DNA of 64,000 nucleotides, from positions 44,971 through 108,970 of IMG/VR virus record IMGVR_UViG_3300002141_000152. One strand, written 5' to 3'. This stretch comes from a virus. Below the pieces are notes generated by a model. It did no database searches and had not been told where the DNA came from. It was given only the letters and a program-made list of their open reading frames with translations. A program made the position numbers and the translations under genes. Positions 34,390-43,219 of this stretch are shown here, piece by piece; positions within the stretch are counted from its first letter, which is position 1; every line of letters begins with the position of its first letter.

Positions 34390-36249
34390 TTATTTAATCT
34401 CACAAGATCCACCAGCGCATGCTAATTCTCCAGATAGATTAGTATTATCATCGAATTCAATTACTTGTGTTAAATCAACATCTGATAAACTCTTCATTAA
34501 TTTATCATATGTTTCTTTAGTACAGTCTTCAAATGGTGCTTGTGTGTAAGTTCCACCATCATATGGAAGAACAGATAAGCCATTATAGTAGTTTCTATTT
34601 TCCCACATCCACTGTCCAACTAAATCCCACTCTTCGTCTTTAATTGAAATAGTTGCAGATACATTGTGCGTGTTTGCACCATTTCCATGACCGGAACGAA
34701 CCCATTCAGTAGAAACTTTTTTAACTCGCTCTAATAAACCAAATACTGATTCAGTACGAACGATTGAACCTTCTGGCGCCATTTGCGGAATTGAGATAAT
34801 TGCAGTATCATGTGGACGGAAATAATCGTCTTCGATTAAATCTGGATGATTGGTTACTAAGTAGGTATAAATTGTCTCGTTCTTACCAACACGAAGTCGT
34901 CTGATATAATATGCACTATGCCATGCATGGATTCCAGAGGAAGTTCCAAGAACGAGTGAACTTGTTCCACTTGGTTTTACAGTGGTGGTTCTAGCAGCTT
35001 TATTGATTCCAAGCAGTGCAGCAACTCTAACATTTTCTTCTTTTACAACCTTTGCTGCTTTTTTCATGTCATATCCTAAAACTACTCCCGATCCAATTCC
35101 AGTCATACCAACTCCAATAAGAGCGTCCTTTTCAGTAGTGCGTTTCCAAATATCTCTTAGATAATGGAAGTCAGTGTAGCCTGCTTGTAGAGTTCCAATA
35201 AATGCTGCAGCTTTTACTCGCATTTCAAAATCTTCTTGAGATTCGATATCGGATCCGTTAACTTCACATAGGTTGCAAAATTGGTACGGTCTAAGAGCAA
35301 TTTCACAACATGGATTTGTACCCCAATCTTTATCATTTGATAAGTAGATTCCAGGTTCTCCAGCTCCGCTTAATTCAATACGTTTCCATAAGTCTAAGAA
35401 ATAGTCTTTCGTAATACGATGTCTCATTAAGACCGCTGAGTTGTTTGCTCTACCTCTCTGAGGATTAGTTTCCCACCAATTACCGGATTTACATGAAATC
35501 ATTTCTTCATCGTCTGCTGAGAATAGTGCAATTAATGCAGCTCTACGAATTCCTCCAGCCAACACTGCATCTGCAATATAACATACGATATCATGAGTTT
35601 CAATTGGAGTTAATTTAGAACCGTCAACTTTTGCGTCTAATACTTTTTTAATATTATGTAAGCAGTCCTTAAGTGGCTGAGGTCCTGGTGCTTTACCACC
35701 AGACGTAACTAACCTTGCACCTTTAGGACGAATATCTGAAAAATCAAATACTGGAGCAGAGGACTTTGATCCAAAATAGGATTCCAGTAAGATTTTAATA
35801 GAATCAGCCCATCCTTCAATTGAGTCACTAATTAGGTATCTGCGAGTTCTTCCTGAACTTGGTTTTTTAAGTTCAGGTAATTTTTCTACATGATGTTTTT
35901 GAACCGAGTAACCTACTCCAGTTCCACCAAGTAGTAGGAACATTGTTTCTGAAAAAGCATCAGTGTGGTCAATCGGCAAGTAGGCACAGTTATAGACACG
36001 GTTTGGCGAAATTTCAATTGGTTTTCCACCAAATTGTAAGCTTCGCATAGAAGGCAAGACTTTCTTATCAAACACTAATTTGTATTTTTCACGGATTTCT
36101 CCTTCAAGTGAAGGATATTTTTTAATATGCATATTCATGTTTCGAGTAACGAGTTCTTTCCATGTTTCGCGGCGACTTACTTCAGGCACGTATTTTGCAT
36201 ACTTCATGTGTACTGTCAATTCTGATAAAATTTTCTTTGAGATATCCAT
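34390..36249 (-). CDS. nrdJ: Adenosylcobalamin-dependent (class II) ribonucleotide reductase
   Basis: 619 residues, in the style of monomeric B12-dependent triphosphate reductases (the Lactobacillus enzyme is 739). Visible are NRVYNCAYLP with the first redox Cys, LLGGTGVGYSVQ, GGIRRAAL, the thiyl-radical region TNPCCEIAL followed by FCNLCEVN, PSGTSSLVLGTSSG, and the C-terminal redox pair CAGGSC. It makes deoxynucleotides for replication and needs cobalamin from the host. I found no cobalamin riboswitch in the 184 bp upstream. Confidence 0.88.
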   Translation of the reverse strand: MDISKKILSELTVHMKYAKYVPEVSRRETWKELVTRNMNMHIKKYPSLEGEIREKYKLVFDKKVLPSMRSLQFGGKPIEISPNRVYNCAYLPIDHTDAFSETMFLLLGGTGVGYSVQKHHVEKLPELKKPSSGRTRRYLISDSIEGWADSIKILLESYFGSKSSAPVFDFSDIRPKGARLVTSGGKAPGPQPLKDCLHNIKKVLDAKVDGSKLTPIETHDIVCYIADAVLAGGIRRAALIALFSADDEEMISCKSGNWWETNPQRGRANNSAVLMRHRITKDYFLDLWKRIELSGAGEPGIYLSNDKDWGTNPCCEIALRPYQFCNLCEVNGSDIESQEDFEMRVKAAAFIGTLQAGYTDFHYLRDIWKRTTEKDALIGVGMTGIGSGVVLGYDMKKAAKVVKEENVRVAALLGINKAARTTTVKPSGTSSLVLGTSSGIHAWHSAYYIRRLRVGKNETIYTYLVTNHPDLIEDDYFRPHDTAIISIPQMAPEGSIVRTESVFGLLERVKKVSTEWVRSGHGNGANTHNVSATISIKDEEWDLVGQWMWENRNYYNGLSVLPYDGGTYTQAPFEDCTKETYDKLMKSLSDVDLTQVIEFDDNTNLSGELACAGGSCEIK

Positions 36250-36433
36250 CCAATATTATTTTTTATTATGCACAAGAGTATGTGTGTAGTGTCTTTTTAT
36301 TATATATGAAATCTAATATTAAGTTCTATATAATAGTTAGGTTTTTTCAATAAAAATTTGACAAAATTTACCTAGAGTAGTGTATGTAGTTAACTCAGAT
36401 ATACTTAATTTTTAAAATAAATTTACGATTTAA

Positions 36434-37012
36434 TTAAGTATTAAACTTATTGAAGTAATCTTTCTTCGTTCGGTGTTTTGCCGGAAAGTCTCTACTTTCA
36501 AAGTCAAGATGGTCAACTGCCCACTGCATCGCTTTGGTGTAGAATTCAGGATGTGACATCTCAGCTGGAAATATTTTAATTGTGTCATCCATTGAACCGA
36601 TGCGATTTCGATATGTACCCGTGTGCATCTCTTGTCTTTTTGGAGTCATGCGTCGAACTCGTCTAACATCACCAAAAAATCCTATACCGTATTCTGTATG
36701 ACGATTATATCCTGGTTTTGCAAAAACAATATTTCCACGACTCAATTGTAGTGGCGACGAGCTCACTTCTAAACCTAGGGCAAGTAGTGCCCGTGCTCCA
36801 GGAGTTTCTAGTGCCGCCTTGACTTCAGGTAAAAGTAGGTGTTTACCGCCTTCTCCCCTAAGCATAGCAGCACGGTGTAAAGCTGTAGCCTCTCGCCTAA
36901 ACTCAGCACGATCAATTAGTCCGAGATCAATAAGCGACTGTAATACTTCTAATTGAGTTTCAATACTTGGCTCGCTAGATTCATTAATAAATTGACTAAA
37001 TCCTTTTATCAT
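36434..37012 (-). CDS. Putative packaged protein with targeting and SHOCT-like segments
   Basis: 192 residues. IKGFSQFINE followed by S, then QLEVLQSLIDLGLIDRAEF, a short helical hairpin shared with the next two genes and with 46193. The basic C-terminal region (DVRRVRRMTPKRQE) may bind nucleic acid. Late promoter at 37030-37038. Confidence 0.62.
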   Translation of the reverse strand: MIKGFSQFINESSEPSIETQLEVLQSLIDLGLIDRAEFRREATALHRAAMLRGEGGKHLLLPEVKAALETPGARALLALGLEVSSSPLQLSRGNIVFAKPGYNRHTEYGIGFFGDVRRVRRMTPKRQEMHTGTYRNRIGSMDDTIKIFPAEMSHPEFYTKAMQWAVDHLDFESRDFPAKHRTKKDYFNKFNT

Positions 37013-37029
37013 GTGAGATAATATTTTAA

Positions 37030-37038
37030 TTATTTATT
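37030..37038 (-). promoter_or_regulatory. Late promoter
   Basis: Minus-strand AATAAATAA overlapping the upstream stop codon. Confidence 0.6.
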
Positions 37039-37866
37039 TGAGATACTATGTGTCACATCCTGAATACGAATATTCCAGATTACCATTAGCTCACGGTGTA
37101 AGTCATCAATAAGATGAGGTATATCGCGTTCACTAAAGAAGTCAAGATTTAGTGAATAAGAATTATGCCGACCACCTCCACCTTCAATTGAATTGATTTG
37201 AATATCCTTTGCGCGTAATATCTTTGCTAAGATCGGTTTAAGATCAACATCGCATCCCTCAGCATTAAAATGGATTAGTGTAGCCACATCAGGTTTTAGG
37301 AAACTAGGTCTGAAACCAACGGCTTCATCCAAAGGATTTGGCCATTCGAGTGGCTCGTCAAAAATATCATTACCATTACAGCTAATAAATGAAAATACTC
37401 GACCTAAAAGCCCTGTTAGTGATTGGCGTAGCTCTTCAAGATTATTTTTGCGATTATAATATAGATCAAACCTTGCAAAAACTCGCATAGCATAATTAGT
37501 CACTTCTGACTCATCTTCTTCGTCACCCTGTTCCCAATGGTCCCCTTCCACCCAATCATCAATATCAATACTACCCGGATCAATAAGACTATTCTCTGGT
37601 GTGATCGACCCATCAGCCAACCACCCATTTAGTAGATCGAGTGCTTCGGTTGAGTTATGCCCTGCTGCCCAACCCCAATCGAATTCAAGTTCAATATGGA
37701 ATGTTGCATACTGATCTGGATCAAGGTCAAACTGAAGTTTAGCATATTCGCTTTGAGAAATTAGACCAGTTTTCAATAAGTCAGCTAATACTTGTAATTG
37801 ATCTTCTCTCGATGACTGAGGCTCAGAGTTCTCAAATAGTCCAAGATATTTCTTGATATATTTCAT
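37030..37866 (-). CDS. Putative packaged protein, paralogue of 37874
   Basis: 278 residues from Met at 37866 (KYIKKYLGLFE followed by N). QLQVLADLLKTGLISQSEY is SHOCT-like. FHIELEFDWGWAAG, then SIDIDDWVEGDHWEQGD, parallels IKVEFWWDWAYEQAG and SIRVDSWSGDDFWEGE in the neighbour, so these two genes are diverged duplicates. Confidence 0.62.
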   Translation of the reverse strand: MKYIKKYLGLFENSEPQSSREDQLQVLADLLKTGLISQSEYAKLQFDLDPDQYATFHIELEFDWGWAAGHNSTEALDLLNGWLADGSITPENSLIDPGSIDIDDWVEGDHWEQGDEEDESEVTNYAMRVFARFDLYYNRKNNLEELRQSLTGLLGRVFSFISCNGNDIFDEPLEWPNPLDEAVGFRPSFLKPDVATLIHFNAEGCDVDLKPILAKILRAKDIQINSIEGGGGRHNSYSLNLDFFSERDIPHLIDDLHRELMVIWNIRIQDVTHSISNK

Positions 37867-37873
37867 AGTATAA

Positions 37874-37882
37874 TTATTTATT
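37874..37882 (-). promoter_or_regulatory. Late promoter, very close to start
   Basis: Minus-strand AATAAATAA 7 bp before the ATG at 37866. Confidence 0.6.
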
Positions 37883-38341
37883 AAGAGAGACATATTTAAA
37901 AATAGATTTTGGAAAGGTTTCTATCCATTTTAATAGTATATCAAGTTGGATGCTTGATCTGAATACGAGGTCAGCCTGTGCCCTGCATCGAAGATCTCGA
38001 TTCATCTGCATTTCTCCTTCCCAAAAATCGTCTCCACTCCACGAGTCAACCCGTATTGAATCCGGATCCACAAACGAACCTGCTGGCGGTGCGCTTAGAT
38101 CACATAATTGCTTAACTAAAAATTCCCGCGCCTCTTCCGAGGTTCCAGCCTGCTCATATGCCCAGTCCCACCAAAATTCAACCTTGATTTTCTTGCGATC
38201 ATAAAGTTGAGGTTCAAATTCTGACATGTACTTGTGATATTCAAGTTCACTGATTAGTCCAAGACGTAGCAGATCTTCAACTACTTCTCCCTGACTAAGA
38301 TCATCAGAGTGTACTTCATATAATCTAATATGTTTCATCAT
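37874..38341 (-). CDS. Putative packaged protein, paralogue of 37030
   Basis: 155 residues; KHIRLYE followed by V, SHOCT-like VVEDLLRLGLISELEY, then the strand-turn-Trp region shared with 37030. No canonical late element upstream (TATAAAAAATA instead). Confidence 0.6.
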   Translation of the reverse strand: MMKHIRLYEVHSDDLSQGEVVEDLLRLGLISELEYHKYMSEFEPQLYDRKKIKVEFWWDWAYEQAGTSEEAREFLVKQLCDLSAPPAGSFVDPDSIRVDSWSGDDFWEGEMQMNRDLRCRAQADLVFRSSIQLDILLKWIETFPKSIFKYVSLNK

Positions 38342-38454
38342 TACTTTTGAAAATATTTTTTATAATTTCTACTAAAGAATAATTTTCAATATTTTTGTGC
38401 AACTAAAATTTCATCAGCTACACCTATTTACACTAAATGAAACTTGTCGTTTAC

Positions 38455-38592
38455 TCAGGATTTGATAAAAATTCTGTTATTGCAGAAATTATGTGTTGCT
38501 CGAACTGCCTGTTCGTATAGTGCCTGCTCCTCGATTTGGCGTCTAATTGCTAATTGCTCTGGGCTCTCTGAACCCCAGTTGATAAATGACAT
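38455..38592 (-). CDS. 45-residue Gln/Glu-rich protein
   Basis: MSFINWGSESPEQLAIRRQI and a helical continuation ending IFIKS. Supported by its own late promoter at 38611-38619; otherwise no known match. Confidence 0.45.
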   Translation of the reverse strand: MSFINWGSESPEQLAIRRQIEEQALYEQAVRATHNFCNNRIFIKS

Positions 38593-38610
38593 TTAGGTTA
38601 GTTATTTTTA

Positions 38611-38619
38611 TTATTTATT
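38611..38619 (-). promoter_or_regulatory. Late promoter
   Basis: Minus-strand AATAAATAA upstream of the 45-residue gene. Confidence 0.55.
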
Positions 38620-38708
38620 TACGCTAAATCTTATTAAATACTTTATACTAAAAGAATATCTTAGTATCTTATTTGTAGAAATAGGAGTTTGATTCTTCGA
38701 CCGATTAC

Positions 38709-38753
38709 AAAAGTAGAAACAACGCGTCCCCAGTTTCTTGTTGACCATGCACA
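38709..38753 (+). repeat. Direct repeat copy 1 with hairpin
   Basis: AAAGTAGAAACAAC, a variable spacer, then AGTTTCTTGTT and CATGCA. AGAAA/TTTCT can pair. Matched by 38777-38819. Confidence 0.6.
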
Positions 38754-38776
38754 GTCAAAGGATTTATAAGGATGCT

Positions 38777-38819
38777 AAAAGTAGAAACAACATCTCTGAG
38801 TTTCTTGTTCCGTGCATAG
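38777..38819 (+). repeat. Direct repeat copy 2 with hairpin
   Basis: Same outer words as copy 1 with a different loop, spaced 68 bp from it. Possible pair of small RNA stem-loops or binding sites before the tRNA-like element. Confidence 0.6.
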
Positions 38820-38893
38820 GGAAGGAGTTAAAGGGGAGTGAGATTGGGTGACGTTTATCTTTTGTAACTCAACAACAAACAGAAAAAGGTGTT

Positions 38894-38974
38894 AGTCAGG
38901 TAGTCGCAATTGGTGGCGCTAGTGTAAAATCTGTAAAACAGGCACTGCAGCAGGTTCGAATCCTGTCCTGACTA
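38894..38974 (+). tRNA. tRNA-like element A, aberrant anticodon arm
   Basis: 81 nt. A 7-bp acceptor stem AGTCAGG/CCTGACT with discriminator A, TA linker, D-loop AATTGGTG with a 3-bp CGC/GCG stem, and a consensus T-arm (GCAGG TTCGAAT CCTGT). The middle 29 nt do not fold into a normal 5-7-5 anticodon arm; instead AGTG/CACT encloses a small CTGT-AAA-ACAG hairpin. No encoded CCA. Shares acceptor and T-arm with the element at 59760. Confidence 0.5.
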
Positions 38975-39030
38975 CAAAAAACGATACTTATGTCGATTAA
39001 TACAAGGGACACTAATACCAAAGAGGCACT

Positions 39031-39369
39031 ATGAACTTATTACTAGGTATACTATATGGGCTAATAGCTCAAGCGCTCACCTTTATACAATTACAGGGAC
39101 AGTTTAAAATTGACTGGATGAAACACAATATTATATGGGTAATGTGTATGGGTATGCCCATATCATTCCTGTACCTCATGTCAGTAAAGCATCTTGTAGA
39201 TCATTTTGGAGGTCAGCTTTGGCCATCAAGACTACTAGGCTTTGCGCTAGGGGCAGTTGTATTTACAATAATGTCCTCGTGGTGGTTTCAAGAGCCACTG
39301 TCACTAAAAACGATTATCTGTTTAGGACTTGCACTGGGTATCATGGTTGTACAACTAACTGTAAAATGA
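39031..39369 (+). CDS. Small integral membrane protein, four predicted helices
   Basis: 112 residues. Membrane segments lie around 3-20, 34-51, 67-84 and 93-110. FGGQLWPSRLLGFALGAVVF is reminiscent of small EmrE/EamA-like transporter halves found in phages. First gene of a three-gene operon with ATGA overlaps, directly downstream of the tRNA-like element. Confidence 0.65.
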   Translation: MNLLLGILYGLIAQALTFIQLQGQFKIDWMKHNIIWVMCMGMPISFLYLMSVKHLVDHFGGQLWPSRLLGFALGAVVFTIMSSWWFQEPLSLKTIICLGLALGIMVVQLTVK

Positions 39370-39908
39370 AAATACTGGCGATTGCTCTACTTATAACAAT
39401 TCGGGCATCGGCCGTTCAATACGACCCACTAGACTCTACTTACTATATTACTCTACCGACTTGTGATATAGTCGCTGACCGGGTGTTTGGGACAGCTAAG
39501 GAAAGAGCTGAGTGGAATACACTAAAAGCAAACGTTAAAAGGGTCTATCCATACTCAATTTGGGTTAAGCTAAAATTAGCCGAGATGGAGGCTCAACTCC
39601 ATTTTTATGGATCAGAAAAAGAGAAGAACCTATTTATTGCCAAGTCAGAAAAAGAGCTAATTGCCTCCTTTGAATTGGAGATTAGGGGGTTAACTGTTAC
39701 ACAGGGTAAGATATTAGTAAAGTTAATTGGGAAAGAGACGGGGTCCACCGCTTATCAAATTATTAGAGAGAGGAGAGGCCGGGTGCCATCGCTGATATGG
39801 CAAGGGGTATCCCTCGTATTTGGAGGCAACCTAAAAACAGAGTACGATAAAAACAGGGATAAAAATATAGAAGATATTGTTAACTTAATTGAATTAGGAT
39901 TATTATGA
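39366..39908 (+). CDS. DUF4294 family protein (Bacteroidetes)
   Basis: 180 residues starting at ATG 39366 (KILAIALLITIRASAVQY, a signal peptide). LTVTQGKILVKLIGKETG, SLIWQGVSLVFGGNLKTEYD and the C-terminal VNLIELG follow the DUF4294 pattern, a family from Bacteroidetes of unknown function and periplasmic location. Probably a host-derived gene. Overlaps both neighbours by four bases. Confidence 0.85.
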   Translation: MKILAIALLITIRASAVQYDPLDSTYYITLPTCDIVADRVFGTAKERAEWNTLKANVKRVYPYSIWVKLKLAEMEAQLHFYGSEKEKNLFIAKSEKELIASFELEIRGLTVTQGKILVKLIGKETGSTAYQIIRERRGRVPSLIWQGVSLVFGGNLKTEYDKNRDKNIEDIVNLIELGLL

Positions 39909-40630
39909 AGACACTAAACTGGTCCGGCCACGAATGGATAACCCAAGAGAGGTGGGGAGATCTACACCCCGAAAAACCCTACTGCTGGTATGACCCACAT
40001 GCCGTGAGTATTGATGCCGATGGCTACCTACACTTAAAAACACGCTACAATCCAAAGTGGTTTAACGATAAAGGGCTTTGGAGTAATACTGGAGTAGGAC
40101 TCGTCTCCTCCACTACTCAATTTAAGTGGGGAACTTTTGAAATAGAGGCTAAACTACCACGGGGACTAAATTTATGGCCGGCCTTTTGGATGTGGTCTTG
40201 GGACTCTTGGCCACCAGAAATTGATGTGTTTGAAGGCTACTCAGATAAGAATCCAAACTACCTAGACTTATCAAATCTTCTAAAAATTAGAAAGGTAGAA
40301 TCTAATATTCACTGGCGTGAAGAAGGGAATAAGCCAAAAACCTTAGGAGCAAGGAGACACTGGATGGGATTTGGGGATCCAACAAAAAAGTTTATCAAAT
40401 ATAAAATGATATGGCTGCCAGAGTCAATTAGCATCTACTATAATAATCGACTTGTAAGGCGGGTCAAAGATCTAAAAATACTTGAGCAGTTAAATGCAAC
40501 AACACTAAATGTCGTTATTAATAATCACGTAACCCACAAAGCAGACTCTACTTACCGGACTGACCAGCCGGCATCACTGGCTCAAGAGTCAGATTTTGTA
40601 ATCAAACGATTCCACTACACCAGGCTATGA
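39905..40630 (+). CDS. Glycoside hydrolase family 16 enzyme
   Basis: 241 residues. FKWGTFEIEAKLPRGLNLWP leads to the catalytic motif PEIDVFE (E105 nucleophile, D107, E110 acid/base), the GH16 ExDxxE signature. GH16 enzymes cut laminarin, agar, carrageenan and related beta-glucans/galactans. There is no signal peptide, so it is either released at lysis or virion-associated. Codon choice (more GGG, CTA) and context suggest a host-derived cassette. Confidence 0.9.
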   Translation: MKTLNWSGHEWITQERWGDLHPEKPYCWYDPHAVSIDADGYLHLKTRYNPKWFNDKGLWSNTGVGLVSSTTQFKWGTFEIEAKLPRGLNLWPAFWMWSWDSWPPEIDVFEGYSDKNPNYLDLSNLLKIRKVESNIHWREEGNKPKTLGARRHWMGFGDPTKKFIKYKMIWLPESISIYYNNRLVRRVKDLKILEQLNATTLNVVINNHVTHKADSTYRTDQPASLAQESDFVIKRFHYTRL

Positions 40631-40649
40631 AAAAATTATCTTAACTACG

Positions 40650-40676
40650 ATCCCATCGAAGAGCAGAATAAATAAC
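40650..40676 (+). promoter_or_regulatory. Late promoter in a 27-bp duplicated leader
   Basis: ATCCCATCGAAGAGCAG then AATAAATAAC, identical to 42771-42797. Serves the gene at 40692. Confidence 0.75.
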
Positions 40677-40691
40677 AATAAAAAAGAAATT

Positions 40692-41231
40692 ATGCAACAT
40701 ATTAAATTATTTGAGAATTTCCAGGATTCTAGCTGGAATGAGTCATTTCGAACTCTTGCAAAATTAGCTAAGCCAATAACTAAAAATCAGTTTATTCGGT
40801 GGAATGATGATACATCTCTTCCTGAAGAAGGCTGGGAAGCCCTAATACAATTCTTTATTAAAGGCGGCGTTATTGATAATAAAGATAGAATAGCAAAGGA
40901 ACTTGGAGAAGAAAGTAGTCAAGATGTCGTTGACTTACTTAACCTTGGATTAATTAATTGGGATGATATGCTCGATATACTTGATGTTAATATTATGCTT
41001 CTTGAAGGAGAAACTTTTCCAATGGATGTAATAATGAATAACCAAATAATGGATTTTTATAATTATGATATATGGAATGCTCCTAATGAAGGTAAACAGA
41101 TTTATGCTGATCCGGCGGATAATCTTGAAATTTTTGCTACTACGATTAATAATGTAAAATTATGCCAAATTCGAATTGATTCGTATAGTGTTATATGCTT
41201 TTCTTCCAACTTTGAAAAATATTTAAAATAG
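40692..41231 (+). CDS. Putative packaged protein, LFEN-type start
   Basis: 179 residues; QHIKLFE followed by N. The middle has SSQDVVDLLNLGLINWDDM, again SHOCT-like. A C-terminal beta region ends the protein. Late promoter just upstream. Confidence 0.6.
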   Translation: MQHIKLFENFQDSSWNESFRTLAKLAKPITKNQFIRWNDDTSLPEEGWEALIQFFIKGGVIDNKDRIAKELGEESSQDVVDLLNLGLINWDDMLDILDVNIMLLEGETFPMDVIMNNQIMDFYNYDIWNAPNEGKQIYADPADNLEIFATTINNVKLCQIRIDSYSVICFSSNFEKYLK

Positions 41232-41261
41232 AAAATTGATAAATTTTAGAGAGCGGGCAGA

Positions 41262-42737
41262 CTATTTGGTGTCTACATAACCAAGTTCTCTTAAAATATC
41301 TTTTTCCTGAGCTATTGCATTTTTTATTTGAGGTGGCAGTTTTGTAATTGAACTACTTGCACGATGCACCATTTTGAATTTTTGAATAGTTGACGTAAGA
41401 ATTGACTGTAATTCTGTTTCGGTTAACTCACCCAATAACTCTTTTAATACTTGTGCTGAAAACTTAGATAGTACTCCGTATTGTATATAAAAAGTGACTA
41501 CTTGTTTACGCGACATACCAGATTTTATCCTACCTCGAATAATAGACAGCACGACTTCCATTATTTTCAGGTTATTTTGCAGGTCTACTAAATAACTATT
41601 CTTAAGAATACTGAATAATAATGCTTCTGGAGTAGATGCATCTATTTTTAAGTCAGTAACTATGTTTTTAATTCCCACCTCATTTTGAAACTCTCCAATT
41701 ACAGTTGAAACAAGTTTTTCAGGATAACCCAAGTCAGTCAGATGCTTGGCTGGATCTTCTGACTTTACAATATATTTGTCATTAATATCATGTGAAGTGC
41801 GTACCTTTCCACTGTAATAAATCGTTGTACCAGTCAGGAAGAGAGGATCACTTGGCTCGATTCCAAAATTAAAAATATTTAGTTGTACTCCATCTCTTGC
41901 ATAACTCGTAAATGAACCACGATTAATACACCAGTTTGCAATAGCACAAAGTTTTTTTTGTGAGTCTTCAGTACGGACACTCAATACTAAATATTGGTCA
42001 TCTGAGTAAACAATACCGGCTTCGGGTTCAAGTGCTTCAAGTTCAGCAATTTTTTTACTTAGCCCTAAATTAGAATAACCCTTTACATAATTTGAAGTAT
42101 AGGCAATCACATCTTTAATAGTCCAGCTAGTAAACGCTTTAATCTTTTCAAATAATCGGTTAATTGCAGAGGTACCGATGTCTTTTAGCTGAACAGCCAG
42201 TGTAATTACCGTTGCCTGTTCTGACTTTGACATGGCACGATATTGATCGCGTAGAGGTTTTGGTAAACCATCAATAAACCATTTTGCATCTTTGGCTCTT
42301 TCTAGTGTTCTAATTTCATCGGCCATCGCTTCAAATCCAGTAATGGTAGTACCCTCTTCACTTTTTTGACTCGCATAGTAGTCAATATTGTGTTCTAGCT
42401 GCGAAATAATATGTTTTTTATCTTTAATAATCGACATCAGTCTATCAAGACTCTTTACCTCATTTTCGTTTGCAGGCTGAGTGATAGCGATCTTCTGTTC
42501 AAAGTAGAATCTTAAAAATGCTAAAGTATAACCGGGGTGACCCTTAGTAAGATCAAATATTTGTTTTACTACAGGAGAAGAGAGAGCCGTTTTTTCTAGC
42601 TCTTCAGAAGAAATCTGAACACCTTCTTCTCGTTTTTTAGAAATTTTTTTAGAAATTACTGATATCACATATTGTTTCGCTAATTTAGTATTTTCGTTGA
42701 TTGGTACCCAGTGAGTATATGAAATAATATGGCGCAA
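41262..42737 (-). CDS. Large putative packaged protein with WC-motif domain
   Basis: 491 residues from TTG at 42737. SYTHWVPINE followed by N is targeting-like. The centre has LCAIANWCINRGSFTSYARD then TSHDINDKYI, a WC...Y...G...D pattern seen in other large-phage proteins of unknown role. The rest is helical. Late promoter at 42755-42763. Confidence 0.62.
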   Translation of the reverse strand: MRHIISYTHWVPINENTKLAKQYVISVISKKISKKREEGVQISSEELEKTALSSPVVKQIFDLTKGHPGYTLAFLRFYFEQKIAITQPANENEVKSLDRLMSIIKDKKHIISQLEHNIDYYASQKSEEGTTITGFEAMADEIRTLERAKDAKWFIDGLPKPLRDQYRAMSKSEQATVITLAVQLKDIGTSAINRLFEKIKAFTSWTIKDVIAYTSNYVKGYSNLGLSKKIAELEALEPEAGIVYSDDQYLVLSVRTEDSQKKLCAIANWCINRGSFTSYARDGVQLNIFNFGIEPSDPLFLTGTTIYYSGKVRTSHDINDKYIVKSEDPAKHLTDLGYPEKLVSTVIGEFQNEVGIKNIVTDLKIDASTPEALLFSILKNSYLVDLQNNLKIMEVVLSIIRGRIKSGMSRKQVVTFYIQYGVLSKFSAQVLKELLGELTETELQSILTSTIQKFKMVHRASSSITKLPPQIKNAIAQEKDILRELGYVDTK

Positions 42738-42754
42738 TATATCTGTTTTTTTAA

Positions 42755-42763
42755 TTATTTATT
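42755..42763 (-). promoter_or_regulatory. Late promoter
   Basis: Minus-strand AATAAATAA, 17 bp before the TTG start; divergent from 42771-42797. Confidence 0.6.
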
Positions 42764-42770
42764 TACTACT

Positions 42771-42797
42771 ATCCCATCGAAGAGCAGAATAAATAAC
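42771..42797 (+). promoter_or_regulatory. Late promoter, second copy of the 27-bp leader
   Basis: Identical to 40650-40676; the late element ends 6-7 bp before the ATG at 42804. Confidence 0.75.
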
Positions 42798-42803
42798 TAT
42801 ACC

Positions 42804-43160
42804 ATGGTAGAAGACGGGAAAAATAGAGCAAAGACCTTTAGCAAGTTCTTGTGTGAGCACGAGCAGCTTAATAAAGGTCAATTTGGTTTTGGTGAATCAC
42901 CAAAACCAAAACGAGAAATTCACCACCAACTGCTGGCCAGAGCTAGGCAGGACGGACTCATATCAGATTTACATTATGGTGATAAGAGAATTAGACAAAT
43001 TGCTATTGAATTAGCTGACGAGTTTGAAAAGATGGAAGAACCGGCTAGACAATCAAATAGAGACCTATTTTTAGCTATGTTCTACGAAAGAATACCTCGA
43101 TGGGCATGGGGTGCACCTACCAACTCTACCCTAATGCAGTACGGGTTAAGGAAATCATAA
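42804..43160 (+). CDS. Small protein with targeting-like N-terminus
   Basis: 118 residues. RAKTFSKFLCE followed by H near residue 10. Then DGLISDLHYGDKRIRQIA, faintly SHOCT-like, and an aromatic C-terminus. Confidence 0.55.
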   Translation: MVEDGKNRAKTFSKFLCEHEQLNKGQFGFGESPKPKREIHHQLLARARQDGLISDLHYGDKRIRQIAIELADEFEKMEEPARQSNRDLFLAMFYERIPRWAWGAPTNSTLMQYGLRKS

Positions 43161-43219
43161 ATTAGTGGAAGAGGTCAATCACAGAAACTTTTAATATTGG
43201 CTAAATTGAGATATAGTCA

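Larger units (their letters stand above)
38593..39030. other. 438-bp gene-free stretch
   Basis: Contains a late promoter, two direct repeats with a conserved stem and a tRNA-like element, listed separately. Nothing else seen. Confidence 0.6.

Noticed and set aside
36250-36433. Cobalamin riboswitch before the B12-dependent reductase
   Set aside because: No B12-box-like conserved core; the region is plain AT-rich sequence.
38709-38819. Possible CRISPR array
   Set aside because: Only two repeats with divergent internal sequence and no cas genes.
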